A DNA stretch of 64,000 nucleotides from JACMQX01 sp040385105 (GTDB lineage: Bacteria > Pseudomonadota > Gammaproteobacteria > Burkholderiales > Burkholderiaceae_C): assembly GCA_040385105.1 (NCBI GenBank), contig JAZKHY010000053.1, positions 1 through 64,000 of the forward strand, written 5' to 3'. Position numbers and translations under genes: made by a program. The notes below the pieces were generated by a model that was not told where the DNA came from, searched no databases, and saw nothing but the letters and a program-made list of their open reading frames with translations. Numbering within the stretch: the first letter of the stretch is position 1; each line of letters starts with the position of its first letter. This document shows, piece after piece, positions 15,805 to 24,828 of the stretch.

Positions 15805-17382
15805 ATGAGCGGCCTGCGCATCACCGACTGGTTTGAATACACCGCGACCACCAGGCCCTACCTTCCCTTCCTGTCGATGCAGGGCCGCACGCTGAGCTAT
15901 GCCCAGGCGGACCTGCAAGCCAACCAGTGGGCCCATGCACTGATCGCACAGGGCCTGGCCATCGGCGACCGCCTTGGCTACCTGTCCACCAACTCGATGG
16001 ACATGGGCGTGATGCTCATTGCCGCCGCCAAGGCCGGCGTGGCGCCCGTCATGCTCAACTACCGCCTCGCGCCGCCGGAGTGGCTGGCGATCCTGCGCGA
16101 CAGCGCGCCCGGCGTGCTGTTTGTGCGCGGCGAGGCCTATGTCAGCGCCATTGACGCACTGGCCTTGCCGCAGGAGCTGCCGGGCATCCGCCTGGTGGCC
16201 ATCGACTGCGAGGCGCCTGCCGGCTGGCAGACGCTGGCGCAGTACCTTGAGGGCCATGCGCGTACCCGCCCGGGCCGCCCGGTGTCGGCCGACGACATGC
16301 TCTACCTGATCTACACCAGCGGCACGACGGGCCTGCCCAAGGGCGTGATGATCAGCCACAACAACGTTCTGATGCACATCGAGCAGTCGATGATGGCCTC
16401 CAGCGCGAGCAAGGCGCCGGGTGAGCGGGCGCTCGTCACCACGCCGCTGTACCACGCGGCCGGCGTGCACCGCATCATGAATGCGGCGGTGACCAAGGGC
16501 ACGGTGGTGCTGATGGAGCACTTTGACGGGCAGGAATTCGTGGACACGCTGGAGCGCGAGCGCATCAACACCTGCAACATGGTGCCGGCCATCATGCAGT
16601 CGCTGCTGGACGACATACCGGACATCGCGCAGCGCGACTTCAGCCGCCTGCGCGTCATCTACTACGGCGCTGCACCGGTCAGCGTCACGCTGCTGCAGCG
16701 CGCGATGCAGGTGTTCCGCTGTGACCTGATCCAGGGCTACGGCCTGACCGAATCGTCGGGCGGCTTTGTCTACCTGAACGAGGTGGACCATGCGCGGGCG
16801 CTGGCCGGCGATGAGCACCTGCTGCGCTCGACCGGGCGCCCGGTGCTGGCGGATGTGCGCATCGTCGACGCGGACGGCAAGGACGTGCCGCGCGGCGAGC
16901 CGGGCGAACTCATCGTGCGCGGCCCCAATGTCATGCTGGGCTACTGGCGCAACCCTGAAGCCACGGCGCAAGCCATCAAGGACGGCTGGCTCCATTCGGG
17001 CGACGTGGCCTCGATGGACGAGGAGGGCTACATCTACCTGCGCGACCGGCTGAAGGACATGATCGTCACCGGCGGCACCAATGTTTACCCGCGCGAGGTG
17101 GAGAACGTGCTGATGGCGCATGCCGGCATTGCCGACGTTGCCGTCATCGGCATCCCCGACGTCAAGTGGGGTGAGGCCATCATGGCCATCTGCGTCGCGC
17201 GCGGTGGCCAGCCGCCGGGCGACGACGAGCTGATCGCCTTCTGCCGCGAGCGTCTGGGCGGCTTCAAGGTGCCGCGGCGCTATGCCTTTGTGGATGCATT
17301 GCCGCGCAATGCCAGCGGCAAGGTGCTCAAGCGGGCACTGCGCGAGCCCTACTGGGCGGGCGCCGGGCGCGGCATCGCCTGA
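15805..17382 (+). CDS. Acyl-CoA ligase (AMP-forming)
   Basis: 525 residues; ATG 15805, although the frame is open further upstream inside tetR. It activates a carboxylic acid to its CoA thioester through an acyl-adenylate. Motifs: P-loop YTSGTTGLPKGVM, the adenine motif YGLTESSGG, the hinge region SGDVASMDEEGYIYLRDRLKD and the catalytic lysine in NASGKVLKRAL. It is cotranscribed with the TetR gene (10-bp gap). It is the probable entry step that makes the substrate for the neighbouring dehydrogenase and hydratase. The class (medium, long or branched chain) cannot be told. Confidence 0.93.
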   Translation: MSGLRITDWFEYTATTRPYLPFLSMQGRTLSYAQADLQANQWAHALIAQGLAIGDRLGYLSTNSMDMGVMLIAAAKAGVAPVMLNYRLAPPEWLAILRDSAPGVLFVRGEAYVSAIDALALPQELPGIRLVAIDCEAPAGWQTLAQYLEGHARTRPGRPVSADDMLYLIYTSGTTGLPKGVMISHNNVLMHIEQSMMASSASKAPGERALVTTPLYHAAGVHRIMNAAVTKGTVVLMEHFDGQEFVDTLERERINTCNMVPAIMQSLLDDIPDIAQRDFSRLRVIYYGAAPVSVTLLQRAMQVFRCDLIQGYGLTESSGGFVYLNEVDHARALAGDEHLLRSTGRPVLADVRIVDADGKDVPRGEPGELIVRGPNVMLGYWRNPEATAQAIKDGWLHSGDVASMDEEGYIYLRDRLKDMIVTGGTNVYPREVENVLMAHAGIADVAVIGIPDVKWGEAIMAICVARGGQPPGDDELIAFCRERLGGFKVPRRYAFVDALPRNASGKVLKRALREPYWAGAGRGIA

Positions 17383-17420
17383 GCGGCGGCGCGCCGCCGC
17401 GCCGCTTTCTCCTGCCTTTC

Positions 17421-17434
17421 GTACCAATTGGTAG
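17421..17434. promoter_or_regulatory. TetR-type operator site 2
   Basis: GTACC-AATT-GGTAG, containing the 12-bp perfect palindrome TACCAATTGGTA. A -10-like TAGATT (17432-17437) overlaps the right half. It lies 39 bp after the ligase stop and 113 bp upstream of site 3. Confidence 0.7.
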
Positions 17435-17533
17435 ATTCGCGTGCGCCGGTGCTGGTGCAGGGCAAGCTTTACCATTTCTCTCAGTAAGGCCCCGCTTGAC
17501 AAGCCCCTGAATGCTCTGTGTAATGACTGAATC

Positions 17534-17547
17534 CTACCAATGGGTAG
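17534..17547. promoter_or_regulatory. TetR-type operator site 3 and promoter of the Bug receptor gene
   Basis: CTACC-AATG-GGTAG. A -10-like TAGTAA (17545-17550) overlaps the right half, with ATGACT about 16 bp upstream as a weak -35. The receptor start is 25 bp downstream of the operator. Confidence 0.75.
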
Positions 17548-17572
17548 TAAACACCGACACAGGAGACAAGAC

Positions 17573-18559
17573 ATGCAGATCACGCGCCGCACCTTCACCG
17601 CCGCCGCAGCCGGCACCGCGCTCACCGCCCTGGCCCCCTCGCTCCATGCGCAGGCCGCTTTCCCGACGCGCCCCGTCACCATCCTCGTCGGCTACGCGGC
17701 CGGCGGACCGACCGACATTTATGTGCGGTCGCTGGCCAAACACCTGTCCGACCTGTGGAAACAACCCGTCGTGGTCGAGAACCGCGCGGGCGCGTCCGGC
17801 TCGATCGCCGCGCAGGCCGTGCTCAAGGCACCGGCCGACGGCTACACGCTGCTGTTCACCAACAATGCCGCCAACGGCGCCTACGAGGTGCTCAGCCCCA
17901 AGACGGCGACCTACCGCACGCTGCGCGACTTCAAGGCCGTATCGCTGTTCGGCATCTCGCCCAGCATCATGGTCGTGCGCGCCGGCCTGCCGGTGAAGGA
18001 CGCGAAGGAATTCGTTGCGCTGGCCAAGGCGAGCCCCGGCAAGCTCAGCTACGGCAGCTCGGCCATCGGCAGCGCGCCGCACCTGGCGTCGGAGCTGCTG
18101 CAGAGCGTCGCCGGCATCAAGCTGCTGCACGTGCCCTTCAACGGCGCGGCGCCGGTGATGCAGGCGTTGCTCAGCGACACGGTCGACATGTACATCGGCG
18201 GAGCCTCCACCGTCATGGGCCAGGTCAACAACGGCAAACTGCGCGCGATCGGCGCGGTGCACCCGACGCGGCTGCAGTCCGCGCCCGGCATCCCCAGCAT
18301 GGCCGAGCAGGGCTTCAAGGGCGTGGAGTACGCGTCCTGGTTCGGCATGCTCGCTTCCAAGGATGTGCCCGACGCGCTGCTCGACCAGATCAACGCCGAC
18401 TGCCGCAAGGTCATGGAGCTGCCTGAAATGAAGGCCCAGCTCACCACCTTCGGCATCGAGTACACCTCCTACACCCGCCCGCAGTTCCTGCAGGTGGTGA
18501 AGGAAGAAGTCGAGCGCTCCAGCAAGGTCGTGAGCGAGGGGAAGATCTCGCAGGAGTGA
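17573..18559 (+). CDS. Bug/TctC-family periplasmic solute receptor, Tat-type signal
   Basis: 328 residues; AGGAG 7 nt upstream. The twin-arginine leader (MQITRRTFTAAAAGTALTAL, cleavage after LHAQA) exports a folded receptor. The family landmarks are FPTRPVTILVGYAAGGPTD, VVENRAGASGSIAAQ and LLHVPFNGAAPVMQALL. These proteins bind carboxylates or related small acids and normally serve tripartite TctAB transporters, which are absent here. Control by sites 2 and 3 suggests that it binds the substrate, or a breakdown product, of the TetR block. Confidence 0.93.
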   Translation: MQITRRTFTAAAAGTALTALAPSLHAQAAFPTRPVTILVGYAAGGPTDIYVRSLAKHLSDLWKQPVVVENRAGASGSIAAQAVLKAPADGYTLLFTNNAANGAYEVLSPKTATYRTLRDFKAVSLFGISPSIMVVRAGLPVKDAKEFVALAKASPGKLSYGSSAIGSAPHLASELLQSVAGIKLLHVPFNGAAPVMQALLSDTVDMYIGGASTVMGQVNNGKLRAIGAVHPTRLQSAPGIPSMAEQGFKGVEYASWFGMLASKDVPDALLDQINADCRKVMELPEMKAQLTTFGIEYTSYTRPQFLQVVKEEVERSSKVVSEGKISQE

Positions 18560-18566
18560 ATGCGGC

Positions 18567-18600
18567 GGCACCGGCACGCAATCGCGTGCATGCCGGTGCC
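18567..18600. terminator. Bidirectional hairpin between convergent genes
   Basis: GGCACCGGCA pairs with TGCCGGTGCC across 14 nt that contain an inner GCACGC/GCGTGC stem. It lies 7 bp after the Bug stop and 16 bp before the stop of the convergent CoA-transferase. There is no long T run, so the terminator role is probable rather than certain. Confidence 0.6.
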
Positions 18601-18616
18601 ACCAGGCCCGGCGGCT

Positions 18617-21142
18617 TCAGACCACGCTGGGCCGCTCGTAAACCTCGCCACTTTCAGGCCACCACACAGTACGCAGCGCGCGCAAGGCATTGACCTTGTC
18701 CTGCGGCTTGTCCAGCACCGCACGCAGTACCTCCCGCGTATCCGCCCCCAGCCCCGGCAACGGCGTGAAGCGCGGCGCGGCAGCGCCCGCGAACCGCACC
18801 GGATTGCCCGCGACCTTCACATGGCGCGCGACGGGGTGCGACTCGTCGAAGCCCACCAGCATGTGCCGCAACGCCACATGCGGATGGCCAAACGCTTCCC
18901 TGATGTTCACCACCTTGGCGCCCGGGATGCCGAGCTTGACGAAGCGGCGCTGCCATTCGTCGGCGGTTTCCTTCGCCAGCGCGCCGGTCACCAGCTTGTT
19001 GAGGTACGGCTCGTTGGCGCGGCGCAGTGTTTCGTTGGCAATCAGCGGGTCGTTCGCCCATTCCGGGTGGCCGAAGGCCTCGCAGGCCTTGGCCCAGAAC
19101 TGGCCCGTGATGCCGAGCACGAACCAGCGGCCGTCGCCCGCCAGGAACGGGCCATAGGGCATGGCGCCGTTGCCGCCGCGCCGCGGCGTGGCGGCGTAGC
19201 GCATGCCGCTCATCGCGGTGGGAACGCGGTAGCCCTGCATGGCCAGCTGCGCGTCGAAGAGGGCGATGTCCAATGTTGCGCCGGGGCCCGAACCTGCAGG
19301 TGCGCCTGTACGCGCGCGCCGGCGCAGCGCGGCCATGATGCCGATCACCGCATACAGTGCGCCACCGATGCCGCCGATGGGGTTGCCCCAGCGGACCGGC
19401 GGCGAGCCGGGTTCGCCGGTGCCGGTGATGCTCATGGCGCCGCCGATGGCCTGCACCGTGGCGTCGTATGCGGGCTGCGCAGACCACGGACCCTGCTGGC
19501 CGTAGCCCGACACCGAGCAATGCACCAGCGCGGGGTTGATCGCGCGCAGGCTGTCCGCATCCAGCCCCAGTCTGGCCATGACACCGGGTTTGTAGTTGTT
19601 GTAGACCACGTCGGCCACGCGCACCAGGTCCAGGACCAGCGCCCGGCCTTCGGGAGATTTCAGGTCCACGCACAGGCTGCGCTTGTTGCGGTTGAGGCCA
19701 AAGGCGTAGGCAATCGCGGGTGAGACCCGGCCGCCTTCGGGCTCCGCAATCGGGGCCGGCTCGCCTTGCGGCGGCCGCTCGATCTTGAGCACGGTGGCGC
19801 CCAGGTCGGCCAGGATCTGTGTGCCCAGCGTGCCACTGGGTTCGTCGCCGCAGAATTCGAGCACCAGGGTGCCGCGCAAAGGGCCTTCAACCGCTGCGAG
19901 CCGGGCGATGGCCTGGTGCGTGGCGGCGTTCGCGCCACCCCCGGCTTGCGCCGGCGTGGGCACGCGCGGCTGCGCCAGCTCCTGCATCACAGCCTGTGTG
20001 TCGGCGCCCGTTGCAACCGGTGCCCGTTGCGGCAGCGGCGCCTCACCCGCAAACCGCAGCGGGCTCGCTGCCGCATGGATCACGCGGCCATTGGCTTGCT
20101 CAAAGCGCACGAGCATGTCGCGCGCCCTGGCCTGCGGGTGTCCGAAAGCTTCGTGGATTTCGTTGACGCGTGCGGCCGGAACGCCGTGCGTCACCAGCCG
20201 ATCGGCCCAACTCGCGGAGGTGTCGTCGCGAAAGCGCGCCTCGACAAGTTCTTCCAGCGCGCGCTGGTTGGCCTGGCGCAGTGCCAGCGTGGCAAAGCGC
20301 GCATCGTCAAGCCATTCGGGCCGCTCAACGGCTTCGCAGAATGCCTTCCAGAAATTGCTCGCCACGCCGATGACCACCCAGCCGCCGTCGCCGCACTGGA
20401 ACGGGCCATAGGGCGTCGCGCCCGCGCCGCCGCGCCGGGGCGATGCGGCCTTGAAGTCCATGCCGCTGCCGAAGACCTGCGGCACGCGGTAAGTGTTCAT
20501 GGCCAGCTGCACGTCGAGCAGCGAGATGTCCACGGCCTGGCCCGCGCCGGTGCGGTCACGCTCGGCCAGCGCGGCGAGCGTGCCGATCACCGCATAGAGC
20601 GCGCCGCCGATGTCGCCGATGGGCACGCCCAGGCGGCAGGGCAGGTCGTCGGGAATGCCGGTGCCGGTGATGCTCATCGAGCCGCCCAGCGCCTGCACCG
20701 CCACGTCGTAGGCGCCGACTTCGGCCCAGGGGCCTTCGGTGCCGAAGCCGGTGATGGAGCAGCACACGATGCGCGGGTTCACCGCGCGCAGCGAGACCGG
20801 GTCCAGGCCCAGGCGGCCGAGCACACCGGGGCGGAAGTTGTCGTACACCACGTCGCTGCGGCGCACGAGTTCAAGGAATGCGGCCTTGCCTTCGGCGCTC
20901 TTCAGGTCCAGGCAGATGCTGCGCTTGTTGCGCTGCAGCGCCCAGGTGAAGCCTTCGGCCTCGCCCACCGGCGTGCCTGCGGGCAATTCCGCCAGCGGCC
21001 CGGCGGCCGATGGCGAGTCCACGCGGATCACGTCGGCACCGAGGTAGCCCAGTATTTCCGAGCCGAACGGCCCGGCCACGACCGTAGACAGGTCGATGAT
21101 GCGCAGGCCCGCCAAAGGCGCGTGGTCCGGGACAGCGCTCAT
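18617..21142 (-). CDS. Tandem-fused family III CoA-transferase (two CaiB/BaiF domains)
   Basis: 841 residues from ATG 21142 (MSAVPD), twice the usual ~400. Domain 1 (about 10-400) has LAGLRIIDLSTVVAGPFGSE and the catalytic Asp in GAYDVAVQALGG. Domain 2 (about 430-841) has LVLEFCGDEPSG and PAYDATVQAIGG. Both keep the catalytic Asp position, so both halves may be active; family III enzymes act as dimers of interlocked chains, which a fusion could mimic. It is the last gene of the six-gene minus-strand operon starting at 27425. Likely role: moving CoA between the pathway acid and an acyl-CoA donor. Confidence 0.9.
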   Translation of the reverse strand: MSAVPDHAPLAGLRIIDLSTVVAGPFGSEILGYLGADVIRVDSPSAAGPLAELPAGTPVGEAEGFTWALQRNKRSICLDLKSAEGKAAFLELVRRSDVVYDNFRPGVLGRLGLDPVSLRAVNPRIVCCSITGFGTEGPWAEVGAYDVAVQALGGSMSITGTGIPDDLPCRLGVPIGDIGGALYAVIGTLAALAERDRTGAGQAVDISLLDVQLAMNTYRVPQVFGSGMDFKAASPRRGGAGATPYGPFQCGDGGWVVIGVASNFWKAFCEAVERPEWLDDARFATLALRQANQRALEELVEARFRDDTSASWADRLVTHGVPAARVNEIHEAFGHPQARARDMLVRFEQANGRVIHAAASPLRFAGEAPLPQRAPVATGADTQAVMQELAQPRVPTPAQAGGGANAATHQAIARLAAVEGPLRGTLVLEFCGDEPSGTLGTQILADLGATVLKIERPPQGEPAPIAEPEGGRVSPAIAYAFGLNRNKRSLCVDLKSPEGRALVLDLVRVADVVYNNYKPGVMARLGLDADSLRAINPALVHCSVSGYGQQGPWSAQPAYDATVQAIGGAMSITGTGEPGSPPVRWGNPIGGIGGALYAVIGIMAALRRRARTGAPAGSGPGATLDIALFDAQLAMQGYRVPTAMSGMRYAATPRRGGNGAMPYGPFLAGDGRWFVLGITGQFWAKACEAFGHPEWANDPLIANETLRRANEPYLNKLVTGALAKETADEWQRRFVKLGIPGAKVVNIREAFGHPHVALRHMLVGFDESHPVARHVKVAGNPVRFAGAAAPRFTPLPGLGADTREVLRAVLDKPQDKVNALRALRTVWWPESGEVYERPSVV

Positions 21143-21200
21143 GGTGAAACCTCCGTGCTGCGCACTGCGGTGCGAGCGCCTTCGGGCGGCCGGGCGGCGT

Positions 21201-22373
21201 TCATAGCGTTCGGGCAATCAGCATTTTCATCACTTCAGAGCTGCCGCCCGCGATGCGGCGCACCCGCGCATCCACATACATGCGCGAGATCGGCATTTCG
21301 GTCATGTAGCCCCAGCCGCCGTGCATCTGCAGGCAGTCGTCCACCATGCGGCATTGAAGCTCGGTGGTGAAGAGCTTGGCGCAGGCGGCTTCATCGGTGG
21401 TCAGTGTGCCGGCCATCTGCTTCAGGATGGACTGGTCCACCAGCGCCCAGGCGGCGGTGAGCTGCGTCTTGAGCTCGGCCAGCTTGAACTGCGTGTTCTG
21501 GAAGTCCATCAGCGGCTTGCCGAAAATCTGGCGCTCCTTGACGTAAGCCACCGTGATGTCGAAGGCCTTCTGCGCCGACGCGGTGGCAATCGTCGCGATG
21601 GACAACCGTTCGCGCGGGATCTCGTGCATCACCTGCGCAAAGCCGCGGTTCTCCTCGCCCAGCAGGTTGCTTGCCGGCACGCGAACGTCGTCGAAGAACA
21701 GCTCGGCCGTGTCCGACGCCTTCATGCCCATCTTGGACAGCCGTCGCCCGCGCCTGAAGCCCGCGCGGTCACCTTCAACCAGGATCAGGCTCACGCCCTT
21801 GGCGCCGAGCTCCGGTGCGGTCTTGCAGGCCACGATGATCAGGTCGGCATTGATGCCGTTGGTGATGAAGGTCTTGGAGCCGCTGATGACGTATTCATCT
21901 CCCTCGCGGCGTGCGGTGGTGCGCATGGCCTTGAGGTCGCTGCCCGCATGCGGCTCGGTGAGCGCGATGGCGCCGATGGTGATGCCCTGGACCATGCGCG
22001 GCAGCCATTGCTTCTTCTGCTCTTCGGTGCCCAGCGCTTCCAGGTAGGCCGAGATGATGTCGGTATGGGTCTGGATGGTGAAGCTCGACTGGCCGGTGTA
22101 ACCCAGCTCTTCATCGACCACGCACATGTAGCGGAAGTCCGCGCCCGGCCCGCCGTAGGCTTCGGGTGTGCAGGGGCACAGCAGGCCTGCACTGCCGGCC
22201 TTTTGGTACAGCTCGCGCGGGATCACGCCTTCTTCTTCCCACTGCGCAATGTTCGGCATCAGCTCGGCCGCAAAGAAGCGTCGCACCTGCTCGCGATACA
22301 GCTGGTGCTCGGGCTCGTAGATGCCGCGGTCTTCCATCAGCGACACATAAGGCTTGGGCGCGCGCGAACTCAT
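21201..22373 (-). CDS. Acyl-CoA dehydrogenase
   Basis: 390 residues; the ATG at 22373 overlaps the upstream SDR stop (ATGA). It is a FAD enzyme forming the alpha,beta double bond of an acyl-CoA. Visible landmarks: ALTEPHAGSDLKAM (FAD binding), SGSKTFITNG, the carboxylate loop RERLSIATIA and the C-terminal LQMHGGWGYMTEMPISR with IAGGSSEVMK. Within the operon it supplies the enoyl-CoA for the MaoC hydratase. Confidence 0.94.
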   Translation of the reverse strand: MSSRAPKPYVSLMEDRGIYEPEHQLYREQVRRFFAAELMPNIAQWEEEGVIPRELYQKAGSAGLLCPCTPEAYGGPGADFRYMCVVDEELGYTGQSSFTIQTHTDIISAYLEALGTEEQKKQWLPRMVQGITIGAIALTEPHAGSDLKAMRTTARREGDEYVISGSKTFITNGINADLIIVACKTAPELGAKGVSLILVEGDRAGFRRGRRLSKMGMKASDTAELFFDDVRVPASNLLGEENRGFAQVMHEIPRERLSIATIATASAQKAFDITVAYVKERQIFGKPLMDFQNTQFKLAELKTQLTAAWALVDQSILKQMAGTLTTDEAACAKLFTTELQCRMVDDCLQMHGGWGYMTEMPISRMYVDARVRRIAGGSSEVMKMLIARTL

Positions 22374-23302
22374 GACGCGCTTTCTTCCAGCTTGGGGGCA
22401 GGGTTGGTGTAGTTCTGCAGCAGCGTCTTGGGGACCAGCGTGGCGATCTCGTCGATGCTGAACACATGGTCTTCGTCGCTGGCCAGCGTTGCGCGCAGCT
22501 CCGGGTCGTTGTAGATGCCGATCAGGCCGCGCTCGATGCGGAAGGCCTGGCCGTTGATGTGGGCCGCATCCTCGCTGGCCAAGTAGCAGGCGAACGGCGC
22601 AATGTGCTCGGGCCCGCCCATGTTCATCACCGAGTCGTAGCGCGCCCTGGTGATCAGGCCGGCCTCGAGCCGCTTGCGGAAGCCGTCCTTCACCGCGTCG
22701 TCCATGGTCAGGCGCGTGGCCGCTGCCGGGCACATGGTGTTGACGGTGACGCCGTAGCGACCGAGCTCGCGCGCGATGCCGCGCGTCAGGCTGAACACAC
22801 CGCCCTTGGCCGCGCCGTAGTTGATCTGGCCCACGGTGCCGCGCCAGGCTTCCGAGCCCATGTTGATGATGCGGCCCCAGCGCTTCTCGCGCATGTGCTT
22901 CGCCGCATGGTGGATCATGTTGTACTGGCCCTTGAGGTGCACAGCGACGACCACGTCCCAGTCTTCCTCGGGCATGTTCCAGATCATCTTGGGGCGCAGC
23001 ACGCCGGCGTTGTTGACAACGATGTCCACCGAGCCGAATTCGTCCAACGCCTTCTGCACCGCGCGGCCGCAGGCCGCGAAGTCGCTCACCGACTCGTTCA
23101 CCGCCACGGCCTTGCCGCCTTCGGCGCGGATCTGCGCTGCAGCTTCCTCGGCCGGCGACTTGTCGTCGGGCCGGCCGTCCTTGGCGCCGCCCGGGTCCAG
23201 CACGACGATGTTGGCGCCTTCCTTCGCCATGGCCTGGCCGATGGCAAAGCCGATGCCGCGTGCGCCGCCGGTGATGATGGCTGTCCTGTTTTCGAGTCTC
23301 AT
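22370..23302 (-). CDS. SDR-family dehydrogenase, MFE-2-like 3-hydroxyacyl-CoA dehydrogenase candidate
   Basis: 310 residues from ATG 23302. NAD-binding GGARGIG, NNAG in VDIVVNNAGVL, Ser in NMGSEAW and the catalytic Tyr/Lys in INYGAAKGG are all present. It is longer than a plain FabG (~250) and resembles the dehydrogenase part of peroxisomal multifunctional enzyme 2. The MaoC gene in the same operon resembles the hydratase part, so together they could act as a split MFE-2. It is coupled by 4-bp overlap to the acyl-CoA dehydrogenase. Confidence 0.85.
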   Translation of the reverse strand: MRLENRTAIITGGARGIGFAIGQAMAKEGANIVVLDPGGAKDGRPDDKSPAEEAAAQIRAEGGKAVAVNESVSDFAACGRAVQKALDEFGSVDIVVNNAGVLRPKMIWNMPEEDWDVVVAVHLKGQYNMIHHAAKHMREKRWGRIINMGSEAWRGTVGQINYGAAKGGVFSLTRGIARELGRYGVTVNTMCPAAATRLTMDDAVKDGFRKRLEAGLITRARYDSVMNMGGPEHIAPFACYLASEDAAHINGQAFRIERGLIGIYNDPELRATLASDEDHVFSIDEIATLVPKTLLQNYTNPAPKLEESAS

Positions 23303-23339
23303 GGTGTTGCTTCCTGAAGTGATGGTTTGCCGAACGGGT

Positions 23340-24791
23340 TCAGCGTGTCTTGTGTGAAACGAGTTTGGTGCCGAGGTAGCCCTCAAAGCATTCCGCGCCG
23401 CCTTCGCGGCCGTAACCGCTGTCCTTGACGCCGCCGAACGGCGTGTCGTGGCCGGCGGCCTGGAAGTGGTTGACCGACACCACGCCGCATTCGAGGTCGG
23501 CGCCGATCTGGTTGGCCGCCGCCGCCGAATCGGTGAAGGCGTAGCCCGCCAGGCCGTAGGGCGTGCTGTTGGCGCGGGCGATGGCGTCGTCCAGGTTTGC
23601 GAAGGGTGCGATCAGCCCGACGGGGCCGAAGGGCTCGGTCTGCAGCACCTCGGCGGTGTCGGGAATGTCGGTGAGCACGGCGGGCGCGAAGAAGTAGCCC
23701 TTGCCCGGCAGGCGCGTGCCGCCGGTGCGCAGCTTCGCGCCGGCCTGCGTGGCCTGGCCGATGAGCTGCTCCATGGCGTCGCGCCGGCGCGCATTGGCCA
23801 GCGGCCCCATCTCCATGCCGGGCGTGAAGCCGTTGCCGACCTTGATGGCTTTGGCGGTGTCGATGAAAGCCTGGGTAAAGCGCTCCATGATGCTTTCGTG
23901 CACATAGAAGCGGGTGGGCGACATGCAGATCTGCCCGGCGTTGCGGTACTTGGTGCGGGCGCAGAATTCCGCTGTCTTCACCGGGTCGGCATCGGCGCAG
24001 ACGATCACGGGCGAGTGCCCGCCCAGCTCCATGACGGCGGGCTTGAGGTATTGCGCGGCGAGTGTGGCCAGGTGCCGCCCGATCGGAACCGAGCCGGTGA
24101 AGGCGAAGGCGCGCACGATGGGCGATGCGATGAGCTGCGACGAGATGTCACCCGGGTTGCCGAAGACCATGTTCAGCACACCGGCCGGCACGCCTGCGTC
24201 CACCAGGCAATGCGCCAGCAGGATGGCGGTGCCCGGTGTTTCTTCCGCCGGCTTGATGACCACCGCGCAGCCTGCAGCGAGCGCGGCCGACATCTTGCGC
24301 GCGGGCGAGGCGCCCGGCCCGTTCCACGGCGTGAAGGCCGCGACCACGCCGACCGGTTCGCGGATGACCTTGTGCTCGATGCCGGTGGCTGCGGGCACGA
24401 TGCGGCCATAGGCGCGCTGGGACTCGGCCGCATGCCACTCGAACACGACGGCCAGGCGCTCGACCTCGATGAAGGACTCTGCAAGCGGCTTGCCGAGCTC
24501 CAGCGTGATGGTGCGGGCAATGGCGTCGGCGCGCTCGCGCACCAGCGCCGCTGCCTTGACGATGACGGCTGCCCGCGCCGCGGGCGCGGTGCGCCGCCAC
24601 TGCGTGAAGCCGCGTGCCGCGGCATCAAGTGCGCGTTGCACGTCTTCGGCTGTGGCGACCGGCAGGCGGCCGATCTCGTCCTCGGTGGAGGGGTCGATCA
24701 CCGGGCGTGTCGCGCCGTCGGACGCAGCGGTCCAGCGGCCGTCGATCAGCAGCTGGAGGCGCGGGTAGAAGCTGTGGGGGCTGTCGGCCAT
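23340..24791 (-). CDS. NAD(P)-dependent aldehyde dehydrogenase
   Basis: 483 residues, full length for the family. Catalytic Cys in NAGQICMSPTRF, general-base Glu in VMELGGHSP, and cofactor site FTPWNGPG with KPAEETPG. Closest in style to succinate-semialdehyde-type dehydrogenases. Placed directly after the DUF35-thiolase gene (37-bp gap), it would fit oxidation of an aldehyde released by retro-aldol cleavage, an inference from context. The following SDR gene is 37 bp away. Confidence 0.93.
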   Translation of the reverse strand: MADSPHSFYPRLQLLIDGRWTAASDGATRPVIDPSTEDEIGRLPVATAEDVQRALDAAARGFTQWRRTAPAARAAVIVKAAALVRERADAIARTITLELGKPLAESFIEVERLAVVFEWHAAESQRAYGRIVPAATGIEHKVIREPVGVVAAFTPWNGPGASPARKMSAALAAGCAVVIKPAEETPGTAILLAHCLVDAGVPAGVLNMVFGNPGDISSQLIASPIVRAFAFTGSVPIGRHLATLAAQYLKPAVMELGGHSPVIVCADADPVKTAEFCARTKYRNAGQICMSPTRFYVHESIMERFTQAFIDTAKAIKVGNGFTPGMEMGPLANARRRDAMEQLIGQATQAGAKLRTGGTRLPGKGYFFAPAVLTDIPDTAEVLQTEPFGPVGLIAPFANLDDAIARANSTPYGLAGYAFTDSAAAANQIGADLECGVVSVNHFQAAGHDTPFGGVKDSGYGREGGAECFEGYLGTKLVSHKTR

Positions 24792-24828
24792 GAAAGGTAT
24801 GTCTCCGGGATGTTGTTGTGTTGTGCTG

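Noticed and set aside
15667..17682. 671-codon open frame on the minus strand, antisense to the acyl-CoA ligase
   Set aside because: It is opposite a clear AMP-forming ligase with all motifs, and its translation is Arg/His/Gln-rich low-complexity sequence typical of GC-rich antisense frames.
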